Part shown: piece after piece, positions 1 to 10,283 of the stretch
How the letters are laid out: every line of letters starts with the position of its first letter
How positions within the stretch are numbered: position 1 is the first letter of the stretch
Position numbers and translations under genes: made by a program
The notes under the pieces: model-generated
Told to the model about the DNA's origin: nothing
Database searches by the model: none
Seen by the model: only the letters and a program-made list of their open reading frames with translations
Assembly: GCA_947502595.1 (NCBI GenBank)
Contig: CANNAM010000004.1
Coordinates: 124,001-188,000 of the forward strand
DNA: 64,000 nt
Direction of reading: 5' to 3'
Source of the DNA: an uncultured Marinicella sp.
Lineage (GTDB): Bacteria > Pseudomonadota > Gammaproteobacteria > Xanthomonadales > Marinicellaceae

Positions 1-1367
1 AGTCGATGTGCATCAATACCGTTGGCCAGCACCAATAATTCGGTGTTGTGGATGACTTTGTTGTGTACGTCATACAATTGCCAAACACCGTTTTGGTTTG
101 AGCTCAAGCGCTGTACATCAGCAGTGATCCATTGGTCGACATCGGCCAGCAGTCGTTGGCCCACTTTGTCCGTTTGGACGTAACCTGCTTGTGGGTAATG
201 TAATTGACAGTGATCAGCTGTTACCTCGAGTTGCAGTAATTGTTTCGGTAATTTGGCTTGTTCAATTAAAGCAGCCCAGCTGTGCTGTTGATCTGAACGA
301 ATTGCTTGCTGTACACCAATGGCTTTGAACTCTGTGGATTGGTAAAAGCGCACAGCCATTTCATATGCACGCAAATACAATAAGGCTTCAGGAGAATCTT
401 TCACAGTCAGCATCGGCATCACCATGGCCAGTTCATTGCCTGAGGCTTGTTGCATGGGGGTTGGATGCAAATCAATCAGGGTGGTTGTATAACCCAATTT
501 TTTCATCTGATGAGCCATGCAAAGGCCTGCGATACCAGCACCAAGGACAGTAACAGCGGGTTTTTCTGAAACCGTTTGCGGCCAAGGGTGCCAGGGTTGT
601 ATATTGAGTGGTTGATGGGTTTTATCGGTGATGAAACGTGCTTTGATCATTTCTCTTTTTTGCGCAAAACCCGCTGGTTTTTGAACTTCAAAACCTTGAG
701 CAGTCAGTGCCTTGTTTATCGCCGAAGCAGCGGTAAAGGTGGATAAAGTGGTGCCGGGCTTAGACAGTCTAGTGATTTCATCGAATAAATCAGCATGCCA
801 CATGTCTGGATTTTTTTTCGGTGCAAAGCCATCCAAAAACCAGGCATCAACCTTGGCTTCTAATTGGCTAAAGCTACGTGTTGCATCACCAAACCCTAAA
901 CTGAGTGAGACGTTATCTGGCAGTTGAAAATGATGAAATCCAGCTCGAAAACTGTCCTGAAAGCAATCCCATATTGTCAGCAGTTGCTGGCTGAATTGAG
1001 TCAGTTCAGGGAAACATTGGTGGGCCAAGCGCAGGCTGTTTTTATCCAGCGGAAATTTTTCTACACTGATGAAATGGAGGCGACCTGTTTGGCTGTTGCG
1101 TTGCTGCCACGCTTGTAAAACCGCCAAAAAATTCAAACCCGTACCAAAGCCTGTTTCGGCTATACAAAAAGTTTGTTCTGGATTCAGATGTTGCCACCGT
1201 TGGCTCAATTGGTTGGCTTGTAAAAACACATATTGGGATTCAGCCAAACCGCCTTGGTCATTGAAGTAAACATCATTGAAGCGTGGACAATGAGGTTGTT
1301 GGTTTTTAGGCGCTGTTGCAAAAGCTGGGGTGTAAGATAGGTTTAACGGGTCTTCAGTCTGGGTCAT
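1..1367 (-). CDS. mnmC: Bifunctional tRNA 5-methylaminomethyl-2-thiouridine biosynthesis protein MnmC (partial, 3' end outside the window)
   Basis: Open minus-strand frame from the ATG at 1367 to the window edge, so absent from the ORF track. Translation begins MTQTEDPLNLSYTPAF...PRFNDVYFNDQGGLAESQYVFLQANQL, followed by a methyltransferase region (ETGFGTGLNFL, DAWFLDGFAPKKNPDMW) and an FAD-binding region (VTVLGAGIAGLCMAHQM), matching MnmC architecture. Confidence 0.9.
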   Translation of the reverse strand, partial: MTQTEDPLNLSYTPAFATAPKNQQPHCPRFNDVYFNDQGGLAESQYVFLQANQLSQRWQHLNPEQTFCIAETGFGTGLNFLAVLQAWQQRNSQTGRLHFISVEKFPLDKNSLRLAHQCFPELTQFSQQLLTIWDCFQDSFRAGFHHFQLPDNVSLSLGFGDATRSFSQLEAKVDAWFLDGFAPKKNPDMWHADLFDEITRLSKPGTTLSTFTAASAINKALTAQGFEVQKPAGFAQKREMIKARFITDKTHQPLNIQPWHPWPQTVSEKPAVTVLGAGIAGLCMAHQMKKLGYTTTLIDLHPTPMQQASGNELAMVMPMLTVKDSPEALLYLRAYEMAVRFYQSTEFKAIGVQQAIRSDQQHSWAALIEQAKLPKQLLQLEVTADHCQLHYPQAGYVQTDKVGQRLLADVDQWITADVQRLSSNQNGVWQLYDVHNKVIHNTELLVLANGIDAHR

Positions 1368-1497
1368 GACCAGATTATAAATGAAATCAATTAATTAGGT
1401 ATTGTCGCTGTGTCAAGAATGCCTGCTGCTGGATTTACAACAGCGGTCGCAGTCATTGAGCTTGCTGTAAAATCGTTTAAATCAACTGTTTAATTGG

Positions 1498-1683
1498 TTA
1501 TTTGGTGTTAGAGGCAATTTGCACCATGCCATAGTTGCATTCTACGCAGGTATAGTCTTTAGCAACAAATGGAGAGGTGTTGTTGCGGTAATTCAACACT
1601 TTAATATAGACCACATTGGAGTGACATGTAGAACATGCAAACTTAACAATGTTACTGGTATTGGTTTGGTCAGTCTTGCCCAT
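1498..1683 (-). CDS. Small CxxC...CxxC zinc-ribbon-like protein
   Basis: 61-aa ORF with two CxxC pairs (CSTCH...CVECN) in an otherwise empty intergenic region. Confidence 0.5.
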   Translation of the reverse strand: MGKTDQTNTSNIVKFACSTCHSNVVYIKVLNYRNNTSPFVAKDYTCVECNYGMVQIASNTK

Positions 1684-1820
1684 TAAAATGTTTATTTTGG
1701 TTGCGATTAATTAAATTATGCTGGTTTAATATTGGCATGTTAAGCGTTTGTAGGTTTATTCGTATTTTTCACCTTTAATACGGCCTTTTTGCTGATTTGT
1801 TAAGCTAAAATACCCTGCAT

Positions 1821-4070
1821 ATGACAAAAATTGATCACAAAATCCAAATTCCGGATTACCGCATCATCAGAAAAATAGGTGAAGGTGGTATGAGTGTGGT
1901 GTATTTGGCTTTTCAGGAGTCATTAAAACGTGAGGTGGCGCTGAAGATCATGCGCCCGGTAGTTACTGATGAAGAAAATGTGGTGAAACGCTTTGAACAA
2001 GAAGCTGAAATCATTGCGAAGTTGTACCATCCAAATATTGTTAATATATATGAAGTGGGGCACATTGATGATGAAGTGTTGTTTTATTCAATGCCGTATT
2101 TACAACATGGTGACCTGACCACATTCGCTTACCAAAACGACGAAGAACTCAAAACCATGCTGGCTGGCATTTGTGATGGCTTGTCCTATGCACACACGCA
2201 AGGTGTGGTTCACCGCGACATCAAGCCCGAAAATATATTATTTGACCAATTCGGCAATGTGCAGATTGCAGATTTTGGTATCGCTTTGAGTACTGGGCGC
2301 AGAAGGTTCACCAAAGACAGCCGCATCATCGGCAGTGTTTATTACATGAGCCCTGAGCAAGCACAATCAAAGCATGTTGATGCGCGATCAGATGTTTATG
2401 GTTTGGGTGCCATCCTGTATGAAATACTGACCGGTGAACCGGTGTTTGATGAAGACAGCGATTTATCCGTGATGATGGCGCATTTGTCCAATCCGGTGCC
2501 AAGCTTGCCCGCTGAATTGGCACATTGGCAAACCGTGATAGACCGTTGTCTGGCAAAATCACCCAATCAGCGGTTTCAAAACATGACTGACTTAAAGCAA
2601 GCGGTTTTGGCGGTGGGGCAAAAGCCATCCAAGTTATGGCTACATGAACACTTTAAAACAGCTGCTTTCACCTTGGTTTTGCTCGGCGCCATGGGATTGG
2701 TGTGGTACCAAATATCTAATGTTACTGTATCAAACCAAGCAACAGTCAGTCCTTCAGAGCCTGCCAAAAGCAATATACAATCCAATGCCGCACCAGCGCC
2801 CCCTGAGCAGGAAGTGTTGGAAGTTGAAGATTCAAGTGTCCCAAATACGGTTAACACTTTAAGTGATTTGCAAGTTGAAAGTCTTTTGCAAAAAGCCAAA
2901 CGCAACATTGCCGATAAGCAATTAACCACCCCAGCCGACAACAATGCTTTGGATCAAATCTTAACTTTGTTACGAAACTTGCCTGACCATCAACCAGCAC
3001 TGCGATTGCTTTCAGAAGTAATGGCCGGTTACTATGATTTGCTGTACCAAGCGGTGCAAAACAATAACTTAACTGCCGCAAAGTCCTTTGCCGACTCGGT
3101 TTCAGAGGTCAGGCATCGCACGATATTAGTGAATGAGGCTTTGTTGATTCAGCTGGAACAAAACACAGATTTAGAGCGCAGTTTATTGATCGGAGCGGTG
3201 GTTGAAAAGGTCAAAGCTGCTAAGCAGTCTCTGAATCAGCAATTGGCACAGACGCACATTGATTTAATTGATCAGGTTATACCGGGGCAAAAGCTGATTG
3301 ACGAACTGTTAGATACAATCAGTACGATGCTTAAGCCAGGTCAAGTGCTAAGCGATAAGCTGGGGCTTAAAACGGTGGTAATCACCCCACAATACAAAAG
3401 CCAACAAGGTTTGCTCAATTATGGTTTTGCGGTGACGCAAAGTGAAATAACCTGGGCACAATTTGACCGCTTTGTGCAGGCCACCCAGCGCCCATTGAGT
3501 CGCTGTAAAAGTAAAATCAAAGCCAATATGATCTTCAGCCAACGTAATTACAATAAACCTGGGTTCAAAGTTGAAAAAGACATGCCAGTGGTGTGTGTTA
3601 CTTGGCAAGATGCCAATCAGTATGCCAGTTGGCTGAGTCAACAAACTGGATTGAAATACCGTTTGCCAACAGCCCGAGAATGGCAGCACACCATGAAACT
3701 CAGCAAACAGTCGCTGACTTGTGGTATGGCCAATTTAGCTGGCGCAGAGTTTCCAGAGCAAAGTGACATTAGTGACTTGTATGATTGTGATGATGGCAGT
3801 ACACATGTGGCGAGAGTTGATCGCTATGCAAAAAACAAGCTTGGCTTGCTGGGCATGTACGGCAATGTCAGTGAATGGCTGTCTGGCTGCGAAGAATTGG
3901 GTAAGTTCAAAGCCATATTTAATCCCGATGACATGTGTGACAACAACCCAATTATCGGTCGGTCGTGGTTATCCGGTCCAAGTGATACAGGTGATATACA
4001 ACAGGTAAATTATGGCAGCGCGTGGACGCACATTGGTTTCAGGTTGGTCAGGGATTTGAGAAAAGAATAA
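1821..4070 (+). CDS. Transmembrane Ser/Thr protein kinase with C-terminal FGE-sulfatase (SUMF1)-like domain
   Basis: Kinase motifs GEGGMSVVYLA, ALKIM, HRDIKPENILFD, DFGIAL, SPEQAQ; TM segment TAAFTLVLLGAMGLVWYQI; C-terminal VTQSEITWAQFDRFV, VCVTWQDANQYASWLSQQTGLKYRLPTAREW, GLLGMYGNVSEW, GFRLVRD. Confidence 0.9.
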   Translation: MTKIDHKIQIPDYRIIRKIGEGGMSVVYLAFQESLKREVALKIMRPVVTDEENVVKRFEQEAEIIAKLYHPNIVNIYEVGHIDDEVLFYSMPYLQHGDLTTFAYQNDEELKTMLAGICDGLSYAHTQGVVHRDIKPENILFDQFGNVQIADFGIALSTGRRRFTKDSRIIGSVYYMSPEQAQSKHVDARSDVYGLGAILYEILTGEPVFDEDSDLSVMMAHLSNPVPSLPAELAHWQTVIDRCLAKSPNQRFQNMTDLKQAVLAVGQKPSKLWLHEHFKTAAFTLVLLGAMGLVWYQISNVTVSNQATVSPSEPAKSNIQSNAAPAPPEQEVLEVEDSSVPNTVNTLSDLQVESLLQKAKRNIADKQLTTPADNNALDQILTLLRNLPDHQPALRLLSEVMAGYYDLLYQAVQNNNLTAAKSFADSVSEVRHRTILVNEALLIQLEQNTDLERSLLIGAVVEKVKAAKQSLNQQLAQTHIDLIDQVIPGQKLIDELLDTISTMLKPGQVLSDKLGLKTVVITPQYKSQQGLLNYGFAVTQSEITWAQFDRFVQATQRPLSRCKSKIKANMIFSQRNYNKPGFKVEKDMPVVCVTWQDANQYASWLSQQTGLKYRLPTAREWQHTMKLSKQSLTCGMANLAGAEFPEQSDISDLYDCDDGSTHVARVDRYAKNKLGLLGMYGNVSEWLSGCEELGKFKAIFNPDDMCDNNPIIGRSWLSGPSDTGDIQQVNYGSAWTHIGFRLVRDLRKE

Positions 4071-4097
4071 TTAAATTTTAGGAGTGACAATAAGAGC

Positions 4098-4745
4098 ATG
4101 AATACCACAGAGGACAAGCAAATCGAAGGTGCTTATTTCGATGCCACAGAAGCTCGGGTGATGGCTTGCTTGATGGAAAAGCAATTGACCACTCCAAACA
4201 ACTACCCTTTGAGTCTTAATTCACTGCTGTTGGCATGCAACCAAAAAACCAACCGTGTTCCGGTGATGCAATTAACTGAAGGTGAATTGGGACACACCGT
4301 CAACCAACTGGAAAAACGAAGTTTAGTTGGTGTCGATTATGGCGGTCGAGCCACACATGTGACCCATCGCGTGATCACGGTCTTTGACATCAGCCGCAAA
4401 CAACAAGCTGTGTTGGCGGTGCTAATGGTTCGTGAACCCTTGACCTTGAATGACATCAAAACCAAAACTGCCAGGATGGAAGATTTCAGTGGTGTTGATG
4501 AAGTGTTGTCTGTGGTTGAGTCATTGATTGACCGGGCAGAGCCGTTGTTGGTTCGCATACCCAAAGGGCCAGGTAGCCGAGAAGACCGTTACACTCATTT
4601 GTTGTGTGGAGCTGTTGATTTAAATTCTGTGGCGGCTCAAATCAAAGAGCCGAGTCAAAGCAAAGCATCGCAGCTGGATGAGTTGACCAGAAGGATTGAG
4701 TTGCTAGAAGCACAAATGCAACAATTGATGGCTGCCAAAGATTGA
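4098..4745 (+). CDS. yceH: YceH/DUF480 family protein
   Basis: Conserved pattern EARVMACLMEKQLTTPNNYPLSLNSLLLACNQKTNRVPVMQLTEGEL and VRIPKGPGSREDRYTHLL. Confidence 0.85.
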   Translation: MNTTEDKQIEGAYFDATEARVMACLMEKQLTTPNNYPLSLNSLLLACNQKTNRVPVMQLTEGELGHTVNQLEKRSLVGVDYGGRATHVTHRVITVFDISRKQQAVLAVLMVREPLTLNDIKTKTARMEDFSGVDEVLSVVESLIDRAEPLLVRIPKGPGSREDRYTHLLCGAVDLNSVAAQIKEPSQSKASQLDELTRRIELLEAQMQQLMAAKD

Positions 4746-4769
4746 AATAAATGGTTGCTCCAGAATGTG

Positions 4770-4794
4770 ACAAGGCGCACAGTGTGCGCCTTGT
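4770..4794. terminator. Perfect 11-bp hairpin between convergent yceH and htpG, possible bidirectional terminator
   Basis: acaaggcgcac-agt-gtgcgccttgt: 11-bp perfect inverted repeat with a 3-nt loop in the convergent intergenic space. No strong U tract on either side. Confidence 0.5.
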
Positions 4795-4815
4795 AAACAG
4801 GTGAATCTGCTGTTT

Positions 4816-6708
4816 TTACTTTAAAATATCAAGCATCAGCTGATTCATTTTTTGCACATAATTGGCTGGGTTTTTCAATTGACCGCCTTCTGCCAACAGG
4901 GCTTGTTCAAACAACAGTTCTGACCACTGTTTGAATTGCTCTTCATTGTCTACATGCTCAATGTGTTGCACCAGTGGATGCTCCAAGTTGATTTCCAAAG
5001 CGGGTAATTGACCTGGCATGGCTTGACCGGCTTGCTCCATCAATTTTTGCATGTGGATGGCCATGGCGTGCTCATCCATGACCAAACAACTGGCGGAGTT
5101 CACTAAGCGTGTTGAAGCTGTGACTTCACTGACATGGTCTTTCAACTGTTTTTGGATTTTTTCCAAGAATGATTTATCGGCGGCAGAAGGTTCCGCCGCT
5201 TTATCCTCATCTTGGCCCAAATCTAATTTGCCTTTGGCCACTGACTGGAATTTTTTACCATCATATTCTTGCACATGGCCCATCATCCACTCATCAATGC
5301 GGCTGTGCATCAATAACACTTCAACACCTTCTTTCTTGAATAATTCTAAGTGCGGTGAGTTCTTAACCGCTTCATACGATTCACCAGTGATGTAGTAAAT
5401 TTTATCTTGAGCTTCTTTCATGCGACCGATGTAGTCATCTAAAGACACATTTTCAGTGGCATCTTGGTTGTCAGTTGAAGCAAATCGCAATAATTTTAAT
5501 ACCGCATCGCGGTTGGCATAATCTTCAACCACCCCTTCTTTGAGGGTGTCGCCAAATTCTTTCCAGAAAGTGGCATAGACTTCAGTGTCCAAAGATTTTT
5601 TCTTTAATAAGCCCAGTACCCGTTTAACCAAGCCTGACTTGATTTTTTGTAACAATGGGTTGTCTTGTAATAATTCACGCGACACATTCAAAGGCAAATC
5701 ATTGGAGTCAACCACACCTTTGACAAAGCGCAGGTAGTTAGGCATCAACTCTTTGGCAGCATCCATAATGAATACCCGTTTGATGAACAGTTTCAAACCT
5801 TCACGTTCATCTTGGCTTTGGAACATATTGAACGGTGATTTACTTGGCACATACAATAAGTTGCTGTAACTTTGGGTGCCTTCAATGTGGTTATGTGTCC
5901 AGAATGCCGCATCATTGAAATCATTGGAGATTTGCTTATAAAATGCTTGGTAGTCTTCATCTTTCACTTCAGAAGGTGCTTTCTTCCACAGTGCAGTGGC
6001 GTCATTGACTACTTCATATTCTGGTGTCTTGGCTGGAATTTCATTGCCGTCGTCGTCTTTTTCAGGGTGGGTGATTTCCAGCATTTTGATCGGGAAAGCC
6101 ACATGCTCTGAATATTTTTTGATTAAATTGCGTAACCTGAAATTATCCGCAAATTCGGCTTCTTCTTCACGCAAGTGCAAAATGATTTCAGTGCCATGGG
6201 TGTCTTTCTTAATTGATTCCAGTGTATAGGCACTCTTGCCATCTGATTTCCATGCCACCGCACTTTCAGGTTTTTCTCCGGCTTTCAAAGTCCTGATTTC
6301 AACTTCGTCAGCTACAATGAAAGAAGCATAAAAGCCCACTCCGAATTGACCAATTAAGTTGGCGTCATCGCGGTCTTTTTTGGCAATCGATTCGAGGTAT
6401 TTTTTGGTGCCTGAATTGGCGATGGTGCCAATGTTGTTGATCACTTCTTCACGGGTCATACCGATGCCGTTGTCAGTGATGGTTACGGTTTTGGCTGTTG
6501 CATCGAAATCCACTTTGATGGATAAATCGGCAGCGCTTATTTTTTTGTTTTTAATTGCTTCAAAGCGCAACTTATCGCAGGCATCAGAAGCGTTTGAGAT
6601 AAGCTCTCTTAAAAAGATTTCTTTGTTCGAGTACAGCGAATGAATGACCAAGTCCAAAACTTGGTTCACTTCCGCTTGAAATTCAAATTTTTCAGCAGTA
6701 TTTGTCAT
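4816..6708 (-). CDS. htpG: Molecular chaperone HtpG (Hsp90)
   Basis: MTNTAEKFEFQAEVNQVLDLVIHSLYSNKEIFLRELISNASDACDKLRF; full-length Hsp90 signature. Confidence 0.98.
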   Translation of the reverse strand: MTNTAEKFEFQAEVNQVLDLVIHSLYSNKEIFLRELISNASDACDKLRFEAIKNKKISAADLSIKVDFDATAKTVTITDNGIGMTREEVINNIGTIANSGTKKYLESIAKKDRDDANLIGQFGVGFYASFIVADEVEIRTLKAGEKPESAVAWKSDGKSAYTLESIKKDTHGTEIILHLREEEAEFADNFRLRNLIKKYSEHVAFPIKMLEITHPEKDDDGNEIPAKTPEYEVVNDATALWKKAPSEVKDEDYQAFYKQISNDFNDAAFWTHNHIEGTQSYSNLLYVPSKSPFNMFQSQDEREGLKLFIKRVFIMDAAKELMPNYLRFVKGVVDSNDLPLNVSRELLQDNPLLQKIKSGLVKRVLGLLKKKSLDTEVYATFWKEFGDTLKEGVVEDYANRDAVLKLLRFASTDNQDATENVSLDDYIGRMKEAQDKIYYITGESYEAVKNSPHLELFKKEGVEVLLMHSRIDEWMMGHVQEYDGKKFQSVAKGKLDLGQDEDKAAEPSAADKSFLEKIQKQLKDHVSEVTASTRLVNSASCLVMDEHAMAIHMQKLMEQAGQAMPGQLPALEINLEHPLVQHIEHVDNEEQFKQWSELLFEQALLAEGGQLKNPANYVQKMNQLMLDILK

Positions 6709-6823
6709 GTTTTTTTGTCAATATGTATTGAGATGTCAGCAAAATAGGGATGTAGTTGTATATTTCAAGTACTTAGGGTGGCTAGTCAGTTAAAATAGTG
6801 CAATTATTTTTCAGAGAGCTTGA

Positions 6824-7744
6824 ATGAGTATCAATTGGTTTCCCGGCCATATGCACAAAGCACAAAAAGAAATTCGACAACTATTGCCGGAGGTTGATTT
6901 GGTGATTGAGGTGTTGGATGCACGTTTGCCGTACAGCTCACAAAATCCTTTGTTACAAAATTTAAGGGGACAAACACCGTGTATCAAATTACTCAATAAG
7001 TCCGATTTGGCTGACCCTGAGTTAAACCAAGTTTGGATCGATGAGTTGCAAACCGATGCAACCGTCAAAGCGTATGCGGTGAACACCAGTGACAGTGGCT
7101 TAATCAAGCAAATCCCTCAGTGGTGTCTGGATTGGTTTCCGGAGCGTGAAGTGAACAAGAAACCCATCCAGGTGATGATTATGGGTATACCCAATGTGGG
7201 TAAATCTACCTTGATAAATATCATGGCGGAGCGCACCATTGCCAAAACCGGAAATGAGGCAGCTGTAACCAAGAGGCAACAAAGAATAAAATTACCCGGT
7301 AATGTGATTTTACATGACACGCCTGGGGTGTTGTGGCCTAAATTTGAAAATCAAAACAGCGCATTCAGATTGGCAGTGACCGGTGGCATCAAAGACAATA
7401 TAGTTGAAGCAGAAGACAAAGCTGATTATTTGGCTGAGTATGTAATGGCTGCATACAAAAATGAGATCGCTGAGCGTTACAACATAGTAGTTATGCCAAC
7501 AGAACCTTATGATTTATTGCTGGAAATTGGACAACAACGTGGAGCACTTAAAGCAGGAGGGCGAGTTGATTTGACCCGCATTTCAAGCTTGTTCTTGAAT
7601 GAATTCAGAACTGGTGTGATGGGTCGAATTACTTTAGAAACACCTGAGATGATGAAATCAGAACTCATAGAAGTTGAAAAGTTGAGGGCGGCAAAAGCGG
7701 CGAAAGTAGCAGCCAGAAAAGCCCGGCCAAAAGGCAGTAGATGA
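6824..7744 (+). CDS. ylqF: Ribosome biogenesis GTPase YlqF/RbgA-type (circularly permuted GTPase)
   Basis: WFPGHMHKAQKEIRQLLPEVDLVIEVLDARLPYSSQNP, LNKSDL, GIPNVGKSTLIN, DTPGVLWPK. Confidence 0.9.
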   Translation: MSINWFPGHMHKAQKEIRQLLPEVDLVIEVLDARLPYSSQNPLLQNLRGQTPCIKLLNKSDLADPELNQVWIDELQTDATVKAYAVNTSDSGLIKQIPQWCLDWFPEREVNKKPIQVMIMGIPNVGKSTLINIMAERTIAKTGNEAAVTKRQQRIKLPGNVILHDTPGVLWPKFENQNSAFRLAVTGGIKDNIVEAEDKADYLAEYVMAAYKNEIAERYNIVVMPTEPYDLLLEIGQQRGALKAGGRVDLTRISSLFLNEFRTGVMGRITLETPEMMKSELIEVEKLRAAKAAKVAARKARPKGSR

Positions 7745-8388
7745 TTTACCAGCCACCGATGGAACCCTATTTGGATGTGGTTTATCAGGATGAAGATGTG
7801 TTGGTGCTGAATAAACCGTCTGGTTTATTGTCAGTACCAGGGCGTCAAAGCATCCACAAAGATTCACTACAAAGCCGTGCTCAACAGCAATTTCCCACAG
7901 CCACTACTGTACACCGATTGGATATGGAAACCTCCGGTCTGATGGTGATGGCGTTGAATAAGGCCAGCCATGTGCATTTAAGTCGGCAGTTTGAGCAACG
8001 TAAAATAAAAAAACGCTATCTGGCCCGAGTCTATGGGCAATTGAAAAAATCATCGGGTGCGGTTGATGTGCCATTGATTTGTGATTGGCCCAATCGACCC
8101 AGGCAAAAGGTTGATTTTCAGGCAGGTAAACCTGCGTTGACCCATTGGCAGGTGCTGAACCAAGAAGCTGAGACCACATTGGTTGAATTGCAGCCGGTTA
8201 CGGGGCGCTCACACCAATTGCGGGTACACATGCAATCAATAGGTCACCCAATAGTTGGCGATCCTTTGTATGCCACCGGCGCTGCGCTGACTTGGTCAGA
8301 CCGCTTGCAATTACACAGCAACGAGCTGCAATTCAATCACCCCACTGCTGACACACAGATGAAGTATGCAGTACCAGCAAATTTTTGA
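7741..8388 (+). CDS. RluA-family pseudouridine synthase
   Basis: VLNKPSGLLSVPGR, TVHRLDMETSGLMVMALNKASHVHLSRQFEQRKIKKRYLA, GRSHQLRVHMQSIGHPIVGDPLY. Overlaps the upstream gene by 4 nt. Confidence 0.92.
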   Translation: MIYQPPMEPYLDVVYQDEDVLVLNKPSGLLSVPGRQSIHKDSLQSRAQQQFPTATTVHRLDMETSGLMVMALNKASHVHLSRQFEQRKIKKRYLARVYGQLKKSSGAVDVPLICDWPNRPRQKVDFQAGKPALTHWQVLNQEAETTLVELQPVTGRSHQLRVHMQSIGHPIVGDPLYATGAALTWSDRLQLHSNELQFNHPTADTQMKYAVPANF

Positions 8389-8593
8389 ATCAGCAGTTTT
8401 GCTGTGCTCCATTCAATACAGCTCAAAAAATAACTTGTATTTTCAATGCAATTGGATGGGTTTTGTCTGATCCAATTGGCTGATTAAACCATTGGCAAAT
8501 GATCTATTTGCTTAATTATTTTGCAACAAAAATTGACAAAAGATTCATCTGGAATCAGTATACTGTACTATTTTTATAACTCAGGAGAAAGGT

Positions 8594-9139
8594 ATGAAAA
8601 TAGCCGGTATTTCAGGCAGTCTCAGAAAACAATCAACCCATCGTGGTATTTTGCGAGCAGTACAACAACACCTAGAAACCATGGGTATTGAATACATTGA
8701 TGTTGAGATTGGTGACTTTCCTTTGTACAACCAAGATGTCAACAGCCAAGGGATTCCTGCTGCCGTTCAACAGGCTCATGACAAGCTGCAATCAGCCGAT
8801 GCCATTGTGTTGGCCTCACCTGAATACAATTATTCGGTGAGTGGGGTTTTGAAAAACGCCATAGATTGGTTGTCGCGGGTAGAAAACCAAGCGTTCAATG
8901 GCAAAGCAGTTGCTATCATGGGTGCCAGCCCTGGGATGGGTACAGCACGCAGTCAATACCACTTGCGCCAAATACTGGTTTTTGTCAATGCTTACGTGGT
9001 CAACAAGCCGGAAATCATGATTGCCCAAGCAGCCGACAGATTCGACGAACAGGGTAACCTCACAGATAAAACCACGTTAGAGTTTGTGGGTAAATCATTA
9101 CAGGCATTGGTGGCGCTTTCCAAACAGTTAAAGCAATGA
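8594..9139 (+). CDS. NAD(P)H-dependent FMN reductase (flavodoxin-like fold)
   Basis: MKIAGISGSLRKQSTHRGILRAV, FPLYNQDV, ASPEYNYSVSGVLKNAIDWLSR, MGASPGMGTARSQYHLRQIL. Confidence 0.9.
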   Translation: MKIAGISGSLRKQSTHRGILRAVQQHLETMGIEYIDVEIGDFPLYNQDVNSQGIPAAVQQAHDKLQSADAIVLASPEYNYSVSGVLKNAIDWLSRVENQAFNGKAVAIMGASPGMGTARSQYHLRQILVFVNAYVVNKPEIMIAQAADRFDEQGNLTDKTTLEFVGKSLQALVALSKQLKQ

Positions 9140-10257
9140 CAAAAGTAAACAAAACACCCCTGTTTGAACCATTTGAACAGGGTGGTTTGGCTTTAAAAAA
9201 CCGCATCGTCATGGCGCCCATGACCCGCAGCTTCTCCCCTGGTAATGTACCCAGTGAAAAAACCGTGGAATATTACCAGCGACGGGCTGCCAATGCAGTT
9301 GGTTTAATCCTTACTGAGGGTACTTGTGTAGGTCATAAAGCAGCCAATGGTTACCCAAATGTGCCTTATTTCTATGGTGCTGAGGCTTTGGCCGGTTGGC
9401 AAAAAGTGGTCGATGCAGTTCATCGCGAAGGCGGTAAAATCATGCCGCAATTGTGGCATGTTGGTGGCGTCAGAATAGACTGTTTAGAACCAGATGATTC
9501 AGTGCCAGCTTACAGCCCTTCAGGCTTGTTGGCACCTCAAAAGCCCAATGGTCGGGTGATGTCACAAGCCGATATAGATGCGGTGATTGCGGCATTTGTT
9601 GCTGCTGCTGTCAACGCGCAAGAATTGGGTTTTGATGGTATAGAGCTACATGGTGCCCACGGTTATTTAATTGATCAGTTTTTTTGGGAGCAGACCAATT
9701 TAAGAACTGATAAATATGGCGGTGATCGGGTGCAACGAACCACTTTTGCAGTGGAGTTAATTGAGGCCATTCGTACACAGGTAGGACCAGACTTTCCAAT
9801 TGTATTGCGGTACTCACAATGGAAGCTACAAAATTACAATGCCAAGTTGGCTGACACGCCAGCTGAGCTTGAACAGTTCTTGTTACCATTGGTGGCTGCA
9901 GGTGTTGATATCTTTCACTGTTCGACCAGGCGTTTTTGGGAACCTGAATTTGCTGGTTCAACAATGAATTTGGCTGGTTGGACCAAAAAATTAACTGGCA
10001 AGCCGACCATTACAGTAGGCAGTGTTGGTTTGGATGGTGGTTTCGTGGATGAGTCCAAAAGGGGCATGAGTGCCCGATCAGGCACCTCAATCGAGCAATT
10101 TGAATTGATTGAACAATCATTGGCTGGTGGTGAATATGATTTGGTGGCCGTGGGTCGCTGCTTGTTGCAAGACCCAGAGTGGGTGCATAAGTTAAAAGAC
10201 AAAAACTTTGAAGCCATGCAAGCCTATAGTGCAGAAGCAATGAAAACACTGTATTGA
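9136..10257 (+). CDS. Old Yellow Enzyme family alkene reductase (NemA-like)
   Basis: LKNRIVMAPMTRSFSPGNVPSEKTVEYYQRRA, LILTEGTCVG, MPQLWHVGG, GIELHGAHGYLIDQFFWEQTNLRTDKYGG, VGRCLLQDPEWVHKL. 4-nt overlap with the FMN reductase. Confidence 0.92.
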   Translation: MTKVNKTPLFEPFEQGGLALKNRIVMAPMTRSFSPGNVPSEKTVEYYQRRAANAVGLILTEGTCVGHKAANGYPNVPYFYGAEALAGWQKVVDAVHREGGKIMPQLWHVGGVRIDCLEPDDSVPAYSPSGLLAPQKPNGRVMSQADIDAVIAAFVAAAVNAQELGFDGIELHGAHGYLIDQFFWEQTNLRTDKYGGDRVQRTTFAVELIEAIRTQVGPDFPIVLRYSQWKLQNYNAKLADTPAELEQFLLPLVAAGVDIFHCSTRRFWEPEFAGSTMNLAGWTKKLTGKPTITVGSVGLDGGFVDESKRGMSARSGTSIEQFELIEQSLAGGEYDLVAVGRCLLQDPEWVHKLKDKNFEAMQAYSAEAMKTLY

Positions 10258-10283
10258 CTTGTAATTTCTGAAACCATTAAATC

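Noticed and set aside
365-1269. Several plus-strand ORFs of 60-70 aa
   Set aside because: Antisense to mnmC, which is open across the window edge on the minus strand and therefore missing from the ORF track.
8533-8564. TTGACA...TATACT as a sigma70 promoter for the FMN reductase gene
   Set aside because: Spacer is 20 nt, too long for a confident call; only a possible promoter.
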